Shown here one piece after another: positions 45,817 through 56,555 of a DNA stretch of 64,000 nucleotides. Source of the stretch: Streptomyces chartreusis NRRL 3882. GTDB lineage: Bacteria > Actinomycetota > Actinomycetes > Streptomycetales > Streptomycetaceae. The DNA lies in contig NZ_LT963352.1 of assembly GCF_900236475.1 (NCBI RefSeq), forward strand, positions 8,775,001 to 8,839,000, written 5' to 3'. The notes below the pieces were generated by a model, which did no database searches, was not told the origin of the DNA, and saw only the letters and a program-made list of their open reading frames with translations. Position 1 is the first letter of the stretch. Each line of letters starts with the position of its first letter. A program made the position numbers and the translations under genes.

Positions 45817-47853
45817 ATGACTGTCATCCTCCTGGGCGTCGGCGTGCTCGTCGCCGTCACCCTGCTCGCCGTACTGCTCGTCTCCCGGCTGTTCCGCAAG
45901 GTGGAGCAGGGCAAGGCGCTGATCGTCTCCAAGCTGCGGAAGGTCGACGTGACCTTCACCGGACAGGTCGTGCTGCCCGTGCTGCACAAGGCCGAGGTGA
46001 TGGACATCTCGGTGAAGGCCATCGAGATCACACGGACCGGCAAGGACGGTCTGATCTGCCAGGACAACATCCGTGCCGACATCCGGATCACGTTCTTCGT
46101 GAAGGTCAACAAGACGGTCGAGGACGTCATCAAGGTCGCGCAGGCCGTCGGCACCGCGAGGGCGAGCGACCGGGACACGCTGCAGGAACTCTTCCACGCG
46201 AAGTTCTCCGAGGCGCTCAAGACCGTCGGCAAGCAACTGGACTTCACCGACCTGTACACCAAGCGTGAGGAGCTGCGGTACCGGATCATCGAGGTCATCG
46301 GCGTCGACCTCAACGGCTACCACCTGGAGGACGCGGCGATCGACTACCTGGAGCAGACCCCGGTCGCCCAGCTCGACCCGGCCAACGTCCTCGACGCCCA
46401 GGGCATCCGCAAGATCACCGAGTTGACGGCCGTGGAGCACGTGCGCACCAACGAGGCGCAGCGCACCGAGGAGAAGGAGATCACCCGGCAGAACGTCGAC
46501 GCCCGCGAGGCCATCCTCGAACTGGAGCGCCGGCAGGCCGATGCGGAGATCAAGCAGCAGCGGGAGATCGCGACCGTCCGGGCCCGGGAGGAGGCCGAGA
46601 CGGCACGGGTGGTGGAGGAGGAGCGGCTGCGGGCCCAGGGCGCCTTCCTCGCCACCGAGGAGAAGCTCGGCGTGCAGCGCGAGAACCAGGCCCGCGAGAT
46701 CGCCGTCGCCGCGAAGAATCGCGAGCGGGTCATCGCCGTCGAGAAGGAGCGCATCGAGAAGGACCGCCTCCTCGAAGTCATCGGCCGGGAACGGGAGACG
46801 CAGCTGACCCGGATCGCCGCCGAGAAGGAGGTCGAGGCGGAGAAGCGGGACATCGCCGAGGTCATCCGCGAGCGCGTCGCCGTGGACCGTACGGTCGCCG
46901 AGCAGGAGGAGTCCATCAAGAAGCTGCGGGCCGTGGAGGAGGCGGAGCGGCAGCGGCAGGCCGTGATCATCGCAGCCGAGGCCGAGGCGCAGGAGAAGCT
47001 GGTCAAGGACATCAAGGCCGCCGAGGCCGCCGAGCAGGCCGCCACGCACCGCGCTGCCGAGGAACTGACCCTGGCCGAGGCCCGGTTGAAGACGGCCGAC
47101 CTCGACGCTCAGGCCAGGATCCGCCTCGCCCAGGGCATCCAGGCCGAGGCGTCCGCCGAAGGGCTCGCGGCCGTCCACGTCCGGGACAAGGAGGCCGACG
47201 TCATCGAGAAGGCCGGCCGCGCGGAGGCCGTCGCCACCGAGGCCCGGCTGCGGGCCGAGGCGGACGGCGCCCAGGCCCGGGCCCTGGCGGAGGCCGCGGC
47301 CATCGGCGAGAAGCTCAAGGCCGAAGCGGAGGGACTGACCCAGAAGGCCGCCGCCATGGCCGCTCTCGACGACGCCTCACGGGGGCACGAGGAGTACCGG
47401 CTGCGCGTGCAGGCGGACAAGGAGATCCGCCTCGCCGGGCTCGACATGCAGCGGCAGGTCGCCGAGGCGCAGGCGACGGTGCTCGCCACCGGCCTGGAGG
47501 GCGCCGACATCAGCATCGTCGGTGGCGAGTCGGTCTTCTTCGACCGGCTGATGTCCTCGATCGCGCTCGGCAAGGGCGTCGACGGGTTCGTCCAGCACTC
47601 CGAGACCGCGCAGGCACTGGCCCGGCCGTGGCTGGACGGCTCCTCCAGCTTCACCGACGACCTGGGCCGCATCCTCGGCTCGGTCTCCACGGCCGACGTG
47701 CAGAACCTGACCGTCTCGGCCCTGCTGATGAAGCTGATGAAGACAGGCGGGGCCGACTCGGGGCAGCTCCAGCAGCTGCTCGACCGGGCCGGGGAGCTGG
47801 GCCTGGCGGACAAGCCGCTCACCGCCCTGAACGGCAGCGTCGTCCACTCCTGA
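45817..47853 (+). CDS. SPFH/Band 7 flotillin-like protein
   Basis: 678 residues. An N-terminal membrane helix (VILLGVGVLVAVTLLAVLLV) is followed by the SPFH domain (VEQGKALIVSKLRKVDVTFT; CQDNIRADIRITFFVKVNK; YLEQTPVAQLDPANVLDAQG). A 300-residue Glu/Ala/Arg-rich coiled coil with many AEAxA repeats comes next, and a C-terminal oligomerisation tail. YqiK-type flotillins form ring scaffolds on membrane microdomains. Between a YqiJ-like protein and a giant AAA+ ATPase it probably recruits the ATPase to the membrane (inference). A strong hairpin follows its stop. Confidence 0.9.
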   Translation: MTVILLGVGVLVAVTLLAVLLVSRLFRKVEQGKALIVSKLRKVDVTFTGQVVLPVLHKAEVMDISVKAIEITRTGKDGLICQDNIRADIRITFFVKVNKTVEDVIKVAQAVGTARASDRDTLQELFHAKFSEALKTVGKQLDFTDLYTKREELRYRIIEVIGVDLNGYHLEDAAIDYLEQTPVAQLDPANVLDAQGIRKITELTAVEHVRTNEAQRTEEKEITRQNVDAREAILELERRQADAEIKQQREIATVRAREEAETARVVEEERLRAQGAFLATEEKLGVQRENQAREIAVAAKNRERVIAVEKERIEKDRLLEVIGRERETQLTRIAAEKEVEAEKRDIAEVIRERVAVDRTVAEQEESIKKLRAVEEAERQRQAVIIAAEAEAQEKLVKDIKAAEAAEQAATHRAAEELTLAEARLKTADLDAQARIRLAQGIQAEASAEGLAAVHVRDKEADVIEKAGRAEAVATEARLRAEADGAQARALAEAAAIGEKLKAEAEGLTQKAAAMAALDDASRGHEEYRLRVQADKEIRLAGLDMQRQVAEAQATVLATGLEGADISIVGGESVFFDRLMSSIALGKGVDGFVQHSETAQALARPWLDGSSSFTDDLGRILGSVSTADVQNLTVSALLMKLMKTGGADSGQLQQLLDRAGELGLADKPLTALNGSVVHS

Positions 47854-47863
47854 CCCGCCCCCT

Positions 47864-47904
47864 CGGTCCGGAGCCGCCGCACAGGGGACGGCGGCTCCGG
47901 ACCG
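47864..47904 (+). terminator. Strong hairpin between SPFH and ATPase genes
   Basis: Perfect 16-base-pair stem (CGGTCCGGAGCCGCCG and its complement) with a 9-base loop, 28 bases before the ATPase start. Inside an apparent operon it may act as partial terminator or mRNA-stability element and set a lower ATPase dose. Confidence 0.75.
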
Positions 47905-47932
47905 CGTTCATCGACTTCCTGAGAGGCATGCC

Positions 47933-50900
47933 ATGACGATCGGCCCGGACACCGGCACGTACGACCCCGTGGACACGGGCACGTACGAGGTGCTGCGCGA
48001 CCGCCTCACCGCTCAGGCCGCCGAACTGGCCCGCCGCGCCGAAGCGCTCAACGTCCGCCGGGGCGAGGAGTTCGGCTCGACGCGGCTCGAACTCGGGGGC
48101 ACCGGGAGACTGCGCACCGAGCACGCCGCGGTGCCCCGGGACATCGTGGCCGTGGGCGATGTGCTCCTCTCCGGCTGCAACGCCGTCCCGAGCCGCGCGG
48201 CCGGCACGTGCGTCGGCGATGTCCTGGCCCTGTACGACCGCGACCTGGAGCGGCTGCCCGAGGACGCCGTGCCCGGTCTGCTCGACGACCCGGCCTTCGT
48301 CCGCGAGTTCGGCGCTCTGCACCGCTACTACCGCCAGACCCGCCTCCTCCAGCTCCGGCGCACCGAGGGCAGACTGCTCGCCGTCTTCCAGACCGGCGAG
48401 AAGGCGGACGACACACGGGTGCTGCGCTGGGCCCTGTCCGACGACGGACGACCCACGTTCCTCGACGCGCGGGGCGAGCGCGACCATGTCCTTCCGCCGT
48501 CCCACGACGTCGAATGGATCGAAAGCACTCGCGAGAACCACGTCCTCGGCCGTCACCCGCACGTCTCCATCGGCGGCGAGGTGTTCGTCTCCACGGTCGG
48601 CGGCGTCCTCACCGTCAAGACCGACGACGACACCGAGGCGGCAGAGGGCGTCTACACCGACTCCGTCGACGAGCCGCTGCAGTCCCTCGCGGACGCGGAC
48701 ATCGCGTACGCGCGCGTGGGTGCCCTCATCCTGCTGCGCGTCCGCCCTTACAAGGAGGACGCCGACCGCCACCTGGTGTTCAACACCCTCACCAGGACCG
48801 TCGTCCGCCTCGACGGCATCGGCCGGGCGTGTCGCCGCCTGCCCGATGACCAGGGGATCGTCTTCCCAGGCGGCTACTGCCTGGCCACGGGCACCCACAA
48901 GACATATGAACTCGACCCGACGGGGCTGGAGTTCGAGCGGGAGATCCGCTCTCCGAACGGCGAGGACGTGCTGTACGCCTTCCACGCGCGTGCAGCGGGC
49001 CGCAGTCTCCTTCTGCCGTACAACACGATCCGCAAGGAGATGGCCAGTCCCCTGCCCTGCCACGGCTGGGCGCTTTTCGACGACGGCGCGCTCGCGGTGC
49101 TCCGGGCCGACACAGATGAACCGCAGCGTGTCCACCCCGTGCAGCTGTGGAACTCCCCGTACGTCTCGGACACCTACGCCGCCGCCCAGCCGGTCGGCAT
49201 CGGCCCCCTGGCACGTATCGGCAACGCCGACCTCGTGCGCGGCATCTCCGACTGCCTCTCCATCACCGGCGCCGTGGCCGACACGACCCCCGCCAGCGGG
49301 GTGTACGAGGCGCTGCTGGCCGCCTGCGCCCGGGCGGCGGACACCCATCACTGGCTGGGCGATCGCGAACTCGGCGACCTCCTCACCCCGTTGGCACACC
49401 TGCGCGAGACAGCACAACAGGTTCTGGCCGAGTTCGAGACCGTCCGGACTTTCACCCGGCAGGCCGAAGACGCGCTGACGGAAGCCGCCGCGCGGGTCGC
49501 CGAGGTCGTACGACGGCTGCGGGGTGAGTCCGCGCGCAGCGCGGCCGAGTGGGTGACCGGCCTGACCGAACTGCGCCACGCGCAAGGTCATCTGTTCACC
49601 CTCAAGGACATGCGGTACGCGGACACCGCCCGCATCGACGAGCTGGCCGCCGCCACCGAGTCGGACCTTGCCGCCTTCGGCCGGCGCGCGGTGGCTCACC
49701 TCGCCCGCGAGGACGCCTTCACCGGCTACCACGCGGACGTCGAACGGATCGTCGCCGATGCCGAGGCGATCGCCACCGTGGCCGAGGCGGCGCCCGTCGC
49801 CGCCCGCATGGAAGAACTGGCCGACGGGCTGCGTACGGTGACGGAGGTCGTCGCCGGCCTCGACATCGCCGACGCCACCGTCCGCACCACGATCCTGGAG
49901 CGCATCGCCGAGGTCCTCGGAGGCGTCAACCGCGCCCGCGCCGCCCTCGACGGCCGCCGCCGTGAACTCCTCGACCGTGAGGGACGAGCCGAGTTCACCG
50001 CCGAGTTGGCCCTGCTCGGCCCGTCCGTCAGCGGCGCGCTCGCCGCCGCGGACAGCCCCGGGGCATGCGACGAGCAGCTCGCCCGCCTGCTCGTCCAGGT
50101 GGAGAACCTGGAGTCCCGGTTCGCCGAGTTCGACGACTTCCTCGCCACCCTCGCCGACAAGCGCGACGAGATTCAGGAGGCGTTCGCCGCCCGCAAGCAG
50201 ACCCTCGCCGACGCCCGCGCCCGGCGCGCCGAACGCCTGACCGACTCGGCGACCCGCGTCCTGCGGACCGTCGCCCGCCGGGCCGCCGCCCAGCCGGACG
50301 CGGACGCGGTCGCCACGTTCTTCACCTCCGACCCGATGCCCGCCAAGGTCCGCCGCATCGTCGGTGAACTGCGCGACCTCGGTGACCAGGTCAGGGCGGA
50401 GGAACTGGACGGCCGTCTCAAGGCCGCCCGCCAGGAAGCGCTGCGCGCCCTGCGCGACCGCGCCGACCTGTACGCCGACGACGGCCGCACGATCCGGCTC
50501 GGCACCCACCGTTTCGCCGTCAACACCCAGCCCCTCGACCTCACCCTCGTCCCGCACGGTGACACCCTCGCCTTCGCCCTGACCGGCACCGACTACCGCT
50601 CCCCGATCACCGACCCCGACTTCACCGCCACCCGCCCGTACTGGGACCGCCCCCTGCCCTCGGAGTCGCCCGAGGTGTACCGCGCCGAGTACCTCGCCGC
50701 ACGCCTGCTGGACGAACACGGCCCCGAGGCTCTGGCGGATGCCGATTTGGCCGCCCTCGTGCGGCAGGCCGCCGAGTCGGCGTACGACGAGGGCTACGAG
50801 CGCGGTGTGCACGACCACGACGCGACAGCGATCCTCACCGCGCTCCTGCGTCTGCATGAGGGCGCCGGTCCGCTGCGCCACGAACCGGCCGCACGAGCAG

Positions 50901-52828
50901 CCGCCCAGCTGTTCTGGGCGCACGGCACGACGGCCGAGGAGCGGCAGAGCTGGACCCGGCGCGCGGTGTCCCTCGCCCGGGCCCGGGACACCTTCGGCCT
51001 GGCACCCGCCATCGCCGACCTGCAACGGGAGCTGGCGGACGTCGCGGGCGGAGCAGCGGCGGCCGCCTACCTCTTCGAGGAACTGACCACCGGCCCGGAC
51101 GGCTTCGTCATCACCGCGGGCACCCGCACCCTGCTCGACAAGTTCCGCCGCACCGTGGGCACATCGGCCTACGACGACGACCTCACCGCCTTCACCGACC
51201 CGGCTGCCCGGAGGCAACTGGTCGAGGCATGGCTGACGGCGTACACCACCGCTACCGGCACCGACCTCACCCCCGGCGACCTGACCGAGGCGGTGGCCGC
51301 CGAACTCTGTCCCGGCCTGACCCGCTACGAGTCCGACGCGCCGCTCACGGAAACCGTCACGGGCCTGCTCGGCACCCACCCCCGCGTCACCGGCCGTGCC
51401 CTCACGGTCCGCATCGACGAACTCCTCGCACGCACCCGCAGATTCCGCACCCACGACGCCCCCGGCCACCGCGCCTACCAGCACCGCCGCACCGCACTGG
51501 TGAACGCCGAGCGCACCCGCCTCCACCTGGACGACCACCGGCCCCGCGTGATGTCCGCGTTCGTACGCGGCAGGCTCATGGACGAGGTCTACCTCCCGCT
51601 CATCGGCGACAGCCTCGCCAAGCAGCTCGGAACCACGGGCGAGTCCAAGCGCACCGACACCGGCGGCCTGCTCCTGCTCATCTCCCCGCCGGGCTATGGC
51701 AAGACGACCCTCATGGAGTATGTCGCGGACCGGCTCGGCATGATCCTCGTGAAGGTCGACGGCCCGGCACTCGGTCACGCCGTCACCTCGCTCGACCCGG
51801 CCGAGGCCCCGAACGCCACCGCACGCCAGGAGGTCGAGAAGATCAACTTCGCCTTGGCGGCGGGCAACAACACCCTCCTCTACCTCGACGACATCCAGCA
51901 CACCTCGCCCGAACTGCTCCAGAAGTTCATCCCTCTCTGCGACGCCACCCGCCGCATCGAGGGCGTGCGGGACGGCGAATCACGCACCTACGACCTGCGC
52001 GGCAAACGCTTCGCCGTCTGCATGGCAGGCAACCCCTACACCGAGTCCGGCAGTCGCTTCCAGGTGCCCGACATGCTCGCCAACCGCGCCGACGTGTGGA
52101 ACCTCGGCGACGTCCTGACCGGCAAGGGCGACGTCTTCGCCCTCAGCTTCATCGAGAACGCCCTCACCGCCAACCAGGTCCTCGCCCCGCTCGCCGGCCG
52201 CGACCGCGCCGACCTCGACCAGCTGATCCGCCTCGCCCAGGACGACCCGACGGCTCGCACGGACCGTCTGACGCATCCCTACACCCCCGCGGAGCTGGAG
52301 CGGATCCTGGCCGTACTGCGTCACCTGCTCACCGTGCGGGAGACGGTCCTTGCCGTGAACGCGGCTTACATCGCCTCGGCGGCCCAGGCGGACACGACGC
52401 GCACGGAACCGCCCTTCCGGCTCCAGGGCTCCTACCGCACGATGAACAAGGTCGCCCAGCGTGTCCAGCCCGTGATGAACGACGTCGAACTCGCCGCGCT
52501 GATCGACGACCAGTACCGGGCCGAGGCCCAGACCCTCACCACCGGCGCCGAGGCCAACCTGCTCAAGCTGGCCGAACTGCGCGGCACTCTCACCGCCGAA
52601 CAGATGGTGCGCTGGACGGAGTTGAAGGCCGCCCACGTCCGAGCCCAGTCCCTCGGAGGACCCGAGGACGACCAACTCGCCCGAGCCGTGGGGGCCCTCG
52701 GTCTCCTGGCCGACCGGATCGCAGCCGTCGAGTCGGCGATCAACCGGGTCGGCGACCCACGACACCTGATCGCCAAACCGGCGGCTCGGCATGCGGCACG
52801 GCCGGTGCCGGGCGGTGGTCGGGACTGA
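47933..52828 (+). CDS. Giant AAA+ ATPase with propeller-like N-terminal half
   Basis: 1631 residues. Residues 1 to about 480 are beta-rich with repeated strands (RLLAVFQTGEKADDTRVLRW; GGEVFVSTVGGVLTVKTDDD; YCLATGTHKTYELDPTGLEF). Residues 500-880 form long charged helices (coiled coils). Residues 880-1200 are mixed. The AAA+ module has Walker A ISPPGYGKTT (Lys1257) and Walker B LLYLDDIQ (Asp1319/Asp1320), then CMAGNPYTESG and an Arg-rich sensor region. The family is often labelled DNA repair ATPase; nothing in the sequence shows a DNA-binding module. It is the third gene of the YqiJ-SPFH-ATPase set. Likely a membrane-scaffolded remodelling machine (inference). Confidence 0.85.
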   Translation: MTIGPDTGTYDPVDTGTYEVLRDRLTAQAAELARRAEALNVRRGEEFGSTRLELGGTGRLRTEHAAVPRDIVAVGDVLLSGCNAVPSRAAGTCVGDVLALYDRDLERLPEDAVPGLLDDPAFVREFGALHRYYRQTRLLQLRRTEGRLLAVFQTGEKADDTRVLRWALSDDGRPTFLDARGERDHVLPPSHDVEWIESTRENHVLGRHPHVSIGGEVFVSTVGGVLTVKTDDDTEAAEGVYTDSVDEPLQSLADADIAYARVGALILLRVRPYKEDADRHLVFNTLTRTVVRLDGIGRACRRLPDDQGIVFPGGYCLATGTHKTYELDPTGLEFEREIRSPNGEDVLYAFHARAAGRSLLLPYNTIRKEMASPLPCHGWALFDDGALAVLRADTDEPQRVHPVQLWNSPYVSDTYAAAQPVGIGPLARIGNADLVRGISDCLSITGAVADTTPASGVYEALLAACARAADTHHWLGDRELGDLLTPLAHLRETAQQVLAEFETVRTFTRQAEDALTEAAARVAEVVRRLRGESARSAAEWVTGLTELRHAQGHLFTLKDMRYADTARIDELAAATESDLAAFGRRAVAHLAREDAFTGYHADVERIVADAEAIATVAEAAPVAARMEELADGLRTVTEVVAGLDIADATVRTTILERIAEVLGGVNRARAALDGRRRELLDREGRAEFTAELALLGPSVSGALAAADSPGACDEQLARLLVQVENLESRFAEFDDFLATLADKRDEIQEAFAARKQTLADARARRAERLTDSATRVLRTVARRAAAQPDADAVATFFTSDPMPAKVRRIVGELRDLGDQVRAEELDGRLKAARQEALRALRDRADLYADDGRTIRLGTHRFAVNTQPLDLTLVPHGDTLAFALTGTDYRSPITDPDFTATRPYWDRPLPSESPEVYRAEYLAARLLDEHGPEALADADLAALVRQAAESAYDEGYERGVHDHDATAILTALLRLHEGAGPLRHEPAARAAAQLFWAHGTTAEERQSWTRRAVSLARARDTFGLAPAIADLQRELADVAGGAAAAAYLFEELTTGPDGFVITAGTRTLLDKFRRTVGTSAYDDDLTAFTDPAARRQLVEAWLTAYTTATGTDLTPGDLTEAVAAELCPGLTRYESDAPLTETVTGLLGTHPRVTGRALTVRIDELLARTRRFRTHDAPGHRAYQHRRTALVNAERTRLHLDDHRPRVMSAFVRGRLMDEVYLPLIGDSLAKQLGTTGESKRTDTGGLLLLISPPGYGKTTLMEYVADRLGMILVKVDGPALGHAVTSLDPAEAPNATARQEVEKINFALAAGNNTLLYLDDIQHTSPELLQKFIPLCDATRRIEGVRDGESRTYDLRGKRFAVCMAGNPYTESGSRFQVPDMLANRADVWNLGDVLTGKGDVFALSFIENALTANQVLAPLAGRDRADLDQLIRLAQDDPTARTDRLTHPYTPAELERILAVLRHLLTVRETVLAVNAAYIASAAQADTTRTEPPFRLQGSYRTMNKVAQRVQPVMNDVELAALIDDQYRAEAQTLTTGAEANLLKLAELRGTLTAEQMVRWTELKAAHVRAQSLGGPEDDQLARAVGALGLLADRIAAVESAINRVGDPRHLIAKPAARHAARPVPGGGRD

Positions 52829-52899
52829 GATGAGAGGGGCCGCCGACGGGCGCACCTGGCAGCGATCCTGATGGCTTCCGGCATGGTCCGGGCGTTGGC

Positions 52900-53695
<796 letters not shown>

Positions 53696-53699
53696 CCCC

Positions 53700-53970
53700 T
53701 TCGGGCGGTGGCCACGAGCGCGGTCCCCGGTACCAGGCGGGTGGCCGCAGCGATCGACCACCCGCACATCCTGCCGATCTTCGAAGCCGGTGAGGCCGAA
53801 GGCGTCGTGTACATCGCGATGCGGCACGTCCCTGGTCCGGACTTGCGGGCCTTGCTCGACGAGGCAGGCCTATTCCCCGTTCCGACCGCTCACGGCCTGG
53901 TGCACCGGGGCGTCAAGCCCAGCAACATCCTGGTCGCCGCAGGAACCGACAGTGAACACCCGCGCCCGGC
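53700..53970 (+). pseudogene. Ser/Thr protein kinase fragment, catalytic Asp lost
   Basis: The frame reads AAAIDHPHILPIFEAGEAEG, YIAMRHVPGPDLRALLDEAG and HGLVHRGVKPSNILV, the middle of a Hanks-type kinase N-lobe and catalytic loop. The HRD Asp is Gly in HRGVKPSN. The glycine loop and lysine are missing because the IS remnant precedes it. The activation segment is lost after ILVAAGTD. Inactive. Confidence 0.75.
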
Positions 53971-54064
53971 GCGGGGTGGACATGCGGTTCGTGCGGATCA
54001 CGGGCTTGCCGCGGTAGCGGTCCGTCGAACTCGACGGCAATCTGCCCTGCGAAGGAACCCTGGG

Positions 54065-54370
54065 GCTGGATGCGGCCGGCCCGGCAGGCCTACGGCGCGC
54101 TCCTGCTGGGGCGGGGCCGTATCGAGGAGGCCGCGGCGGTCTACTGGGCGGACCTCGCCCCTGGACGCCACTCTGCCCCGGGTCCTGCAGCACCCTGGGA
54201 GGCGTCCGGGCCCTGCAGCACGCCGGGAGCGTCTGGGCCCTGCGCGGGTTCTACGAGTGCCTGGTCGGCACGGGCAGGACAGGCGAGGCCGCCATCGTGG
54301 CCCGACAGCTCAAGAGGGCGGCGGTGTTGGCCGGCGTACCGGCCCAGGTTTCCTGTGTCCGCCGCCTGTG
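54065..54370 (+). pseudogene. TPR-type protein C-terminal fragment
   Basis: Pieces in shifted frames: RQAYGALLLGRGRIEEAAAV then LDATLPRVLQHPG, LRGFYECLVGTGRTGEAAIV and ARQLKRAAVLAGVPAQVSCV. Resembles the end of tetratricopeptide-like proteins (YGALLLERGR.EEAEAVYR.DL). At least two frameshifts; no start. Confidence 0.5.
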
Positions 54371-54409
54371 GTCACGGCACCGACGACGGCTGTCGCTGGT
54401 CCTGACTGG

Positions 54410-55315
54410 TTACTCACCGGGCGTTCGGCGCCGGGGTCCTCGCCCATGTCGTTCGGCGCGGCCGGTCTGCGAGCCGGAGGCCGTGCGCTGTCCGGGCTCG
54501 ATCTGCTGCCGGAACGCCTGCAGTGCGGCGGAGCTGTTGGGCGGCAGGACCGCCATCACGCCGTGCCGCTGTGCCTCGGCCAGCGTTTCCGCTGCCGCGC
54601 TGCCCTCGGGGACGTGGACCAGTCGGACGTGCCCGTCGCCGGAGCCGCGGCGGTCCACCGGTGTGACCGCGCCGTGCGTTCCGTCCGGCAGGGTCACCCA
54701 CAGCTGGAAGTCGTCGAACCTGACGAAGTCCGCGCCCTTGACGGGCCAGGGGTAGTGGTGTTCACCGGGCACCTTCGGCAGGATCCCCTGGTGATGGCCC
54801 GGGCTCAGCGGCACACAGGCGTTGAAGAGGGAGTCGGTCCACGCCGAGACGCCGTCGGCGTCCGTGATCGGGGTGCGCAGCAGCTCCTCGGCCTCCTCGT
54901 AGCCCAGCGCGGCCAGGGCGGGCAGGGTGAGGGGGAAAGCGTCGACGAGTTCGGCCGCGTCCCGGCGAAGCCGGTCCACCTTCGCCGGGTCGGAGCAGAA
55001 CTGCATGCTCCACTCGATGCCGACCCGCGCCCGGTACATGCGCCAGCCGCCTGATCCCTTGACCCACAGACTGCCGCCGTGGTGCATCTCCCAGTGCTCG
55101 GAGGCGGCGGGCCGCGGCCCGTAGGGGACGTCGCCGTCGTCCAGCTCGTCGAGGATCTTCTTCGCCGTCTTCTTCGCGGCCCGGAAGTGCGGGGTCTCGC
55201 GACGCTCGGCGTGGTCGACGAGGCGTATCTTCCACGGGTGGTTCTCCCCGTGCGTACCGCCGGGCCGCAGGCCGGACGGGGTGCGCGAAACCGCTGTGGA
55301 TTCGGCGACGGCCAT
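54410..55315 (-). CDS. Conserved hypothetical protein (DUF6424-like)
   Basis: 301 residues from ATG 55315, with AGGAGGT as ribosome site. No signal peptide or membrane segment. Conserved-looking blocks: GLRPGGTHGENHPWKIRLVD, FRAAKKTAKKILDELDDGDV, GSLWVKGSGGWRMYRARVGI and YPWPVKGADFVRFDDFQLWV. I recall this pattern from Streptomyces proteins grouped as DUF6424, function unknown. The last 30 residues are Arg/Gly rich and may have been altered at the boundary with the TPR stump. No catalytic motif is recognisable. Confidence 0.65.
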   Translation of the reverse strand: MAVAESTAVSRTPSGLRPGGTHGENHPWKIRLVDHAERRETPHFRAAKKTAKKILDELDDGDVPYGPRPAASEHWEMHHGGSLWVKGSGGWRMYRARVGIEWSMQFCSDPAKVDRLRRDAAELVDAFPLTLPALAALGYEEAEELLRTPITDADGVSAWTDSLFNACVPLSPGHHQGILPKVPGEHHYPWPVKGADFVRFDDFQLWVTLPDGTHGAVTPVDRRGSGDGHVRLVHVPEGSAAAETLAEAQRHGVMAVLPPNSSAALQAFRQQIEPGQRTASGSQTGRAERHGRGPRRRTPGE

Positions 55316-55838
55316 GGCTGACCTCCTCGCACTGAGCGCGCTGGCCGAGTGGCCCGGGGCGTCTCTTTCCTCCATCGTGCGCCCCGGACGGGACGACGGC
55401 GACTCGGCGGCGGAGCAGGCTAGTTGACCGGAAAACCAACGACCGGGTCGTCGGGCGACCGCACGCACCAGCGGCCAGGGCGTGCGGGGGTTCGAGAAGG
55501 GGGACGGCTGTCAGGGCGGCGCCGGACAGCACCAGGACCGCTCGACGCGGGATGCGCCTCCTGGCTCCTCCGGAAAGGGGTGGGGTGATGGGCGCCGACC
55601 GTGCGGGCTGTGCGTGGACTGACCGGAAGGTTTGCCATCACCACCCCGAGTCCTGGACAGCCGTCCGGCGGAAAGTCCGTACGGCCGAACAGGACAGCGC
55701 GTGGGCGCCAGTCCCGCCCGGCGGAACGGGACACCGGCCCCATGCGTGCGGGACACCGGGCGCGTCACGGTGGTCGGGCACGTCAGACACGCCCCCGGCC
55801 GGACAGTGGCCGGGCGGCACCATTCATGGGGGAACGTC

Positions 55839-56555
55839 ATGTCCGCTTCGCTCTCACATCCGTCCCCGGCCGGCACTGGCCCGGGGTCCGTCCCCAAGCC
55901 CCCGCACTCCCTCGCCGAGCGCCGCGGCTGGGCCTGGGCAGGCATTGTCACGGCGCTCGGCGGCCTCGTCGCCTTCGTCGCCTCCACGCCGCTGTACCCC
56001 TTCGAGGACTCCGACCTCATCGACAACGCCCGCATGGTCGACCGGCTCGACGGCCCCGCCATGTGGTGGGTCTTCGTCCTCCAGGTGACGTTCACCGCGA
56101 CCGCACTCGCCGCGGTGGTCTTCGGCGCGGGACTGCGCCGCCGGCTCGACCGGCAGTCCCCGGCGGGCAGCCTGGTTCCCGCGACGGCGTACCTGGGGAT
56201 GCTGCTGGTCGGTGTGATGAGCCTGGTGGGTTCCGGAATGGGTACGGAGCTGTTCCACAACCTGCGGATGTCGGACAAGACCGACCCCGACACGATCATC
56301 GCCGATTTCGCCGACATCAACACGTACGGGTGGGTGTGGTCGGGGCTGCTGCTGACCGCTGCCGCGCTCGTCGTCGCGGCGTTCCGGCAGGGCGCGGTGA
56401 GCCGCTGGATCGGCGTCGTCAGCCTGATCTTCGGATTCCTGCTGCTGGTCACCCAGCTGACGCCGTTCCAGTACATGGCGCTGTTCGTGGGCGTGCCGTA
56501 CCTGCTGATCCTCGGCGCTGGGTTCGCCTTCGGCCGGGGCCGCGCGATCGAGTGA
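55839..56555 (+). CDS. Six-segment membrane protein
   Basis: 238 residues from ATG 55839 (site GGGGGAAC). About six hydrophobic segments: WAGIVTALGGLVAFVASTPL, VFVLQVTFTATALAAVVFGA, AYLGMLLVGVMSLVGSG, GLLLTAAALVVAAF, WIGVVSLIFGFLLLVTQ and YMALFVGVPYLLILGAGFAF. A 25-residue Pro/Ser-rich N-terminal tail precedes them. Family not recognised. It precedes the two-component pair by 188 bases with a terminator between, so it is a separate unit and may be a sensory partner or unrelated. Confidence 0.65.
   Translation: MSASLSHPSPAGTGPGSVPKPPHSLAERRGWAWAGIVTALGGLVAFVASTPLYPFEDSDLIDNARMVDRLDGPAMWWVFVLQVTFTATALAAVVFGAGLRRRLDRQSPAGSLVPATAYLGMLLVGVMSLVGSGMGTELFHNLRMSDKTDPDTIIADFADINTYGWVWSGLLLTAAALVVAAFRQGAVSRWIGVVSLIFGFLLLVTQLTPFQYMALFVGVPYLLILGAGFAFGRGRAIE

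Noticed and set aside
47819..51901. 1360-residue open frame antisense to the ATPase and SPFH genes
   Set aside because: Shadow of high-GC coding sequence: low-complexity Gly/Val/Arg-rich product, no domains; the plus strand carries clear AAA+ motifs.
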